Assembly (NCBI GenBank): GCA_934597165.1
Contig: CAKTQP010000030.1
Coordinates: forward strand, 1-24,924
Source of the DNA: an uncultured Oscillospiraceae bacterium
Lineage (GTDB): Bacteria > Bacillota > Clostridia > Oscillospirales > Oscillospiraceae
Direction: 5' to 3'
DNA: 24,924 nucleotides
The notes under the pieces were generated by a model. The model saw only the letters and a list, made by a program, of their open reading frames with translations, searched no databases and was not told where the DNA came from. Shown piece after piece: positions 24,758 through 24,924 of this stretch (positions within the stretch are counted from its first letter, which is position 1; the number at the start of each line of letters is the position of its first letter). A program made the position numbers and the translations under genes.

Positions 24758-24924
24758 ATGGCCAAAAAAGAAGACCGATTTGAAGTGGTATTTCAGGACG
24801 GCTCCCAGCTCAAGGACGCTGGCGTCCGTCAGATCTTGGTAGACAAAGAGACCGGCGTCCATTACCTGGTGTGGAAAGCGGGCTATGCGGGGGGCATCAC
24901 CCCGCTGCTGGATTCCGACGGGAA
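24758..24924 (+). CDS. DUF6440 family protein, partial (N-terminal part)
   Basis: The first 55 codons of a small protein cut by the window end. The opening KKEDRFEVVFQDGS, then ILVDKETGVHYLVWKAGYAGGITPLLDSDG, matches what I recall of the DUF6440 family, small proteins of unknown function common in Clostridia and often encoded singly. AAAGGAGG at 24742-24749 precedes the ATG by 8 bases. It follows the helicase by 39 bases and may be cotranscribed with it. Confidence 0.8.
   Translation, partial: MAKKEDRFEVVFQDGSQLKDAGVRQILVDKETGVHYLVWKAGYAGGITPLLDSDG

Overview
The window is a GC-rich stretch of ordinary chromosome from a Gram-positive anaerobe. The best guess is Clostridia, order Oscillospirales (Ruminococcaceae/Oscillospiraceae type). 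This rests on protein flavour and gene order: smc-ftsY-rph-rdgB-yhbY-nadD-rsfS-leuS, rpsU as a solo gene, YqeG, an EpsC-like serine acetyltransferase and a DUF6440 protein. Also consistent are strong Shine-Dalgarno sequences, near-consensus sigma-A promoters and hairpin plus T-run terminators. There is no phage, transposase, CRISPR array, tRNA or rRNA.

Layout. (1) 1-109 is the tail of a probable membrane protein ending at a terminator. (2) 143-362 is a non-coding stretch with three consecutive hairpins, the last being copy 1 of a 51-nt repeat. (3) 363-10698 is a dense forward block for chromosome, RNA and translation housekeeping: smc, ftsY, rph, rdgB, yhbY, a nadD-yqeK fusion, rsfS and leuS. 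Several junctions are ATGA stop-start overlaps. (4) rpsU (10855-11037) stands alone with its own promoter, leader hairpin and terminator. (5) A reverse-strand gene of unknown function (11133-11894), with a chitinase-like barrel tail, is divergent from a yqeG / endonuclease-IV-like / M24 peptidase operon (11998-14425). (6) A secreted protein with a signal peptide, two Ig-like repeats and a CHAP domain follows (14463-15782). (7) A detached str operon (rpsL, rpsG, fusA, tuf; 15858-20734) follows, with its own strong promoter, a long rpsL leader, a structured 255-nt rpsL-rpsG spacer and a second promoter before tuf. (8) The tuf-cysE gap (20662-21070) holds two terminators, a palindrome and repeat copy 2. 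(9) cysE, a PcrA/UvrD-type helicase and the start of a DUF6440 gene close the window.

How the genes work together: the first block couples chromosome compaction (SMC), membrane targeting (FtsY), RNA 3'-end trimming (RNase PH), nucleotide-pool cleaning (RdgB), ribosome assembly and silencing (YhbY, RsfS), NAD synthesis and leucyl-tRNA charging. The str operon supplies ribosomal proteins and elongation factors.

I did not find a convincing new multi-gene system. The most interesting signals are RNA- or DNA-structural. One is a 51-nt intergenic repeat present twice, 20.6 kb apart, whose hairpin carries a compensatory base-pair change. Another is the rpsL-rpsG spacer with mutually exclusive hairpins. 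A third is an rpsU leader hairpin whose loop can pair with the ribosome binding site. Two genes of uncertain role also stand out: the barrel-like protein and the endonuclease IV homologue with a changed metal ligand. All identifications come from reading the sequence; no database search was run.
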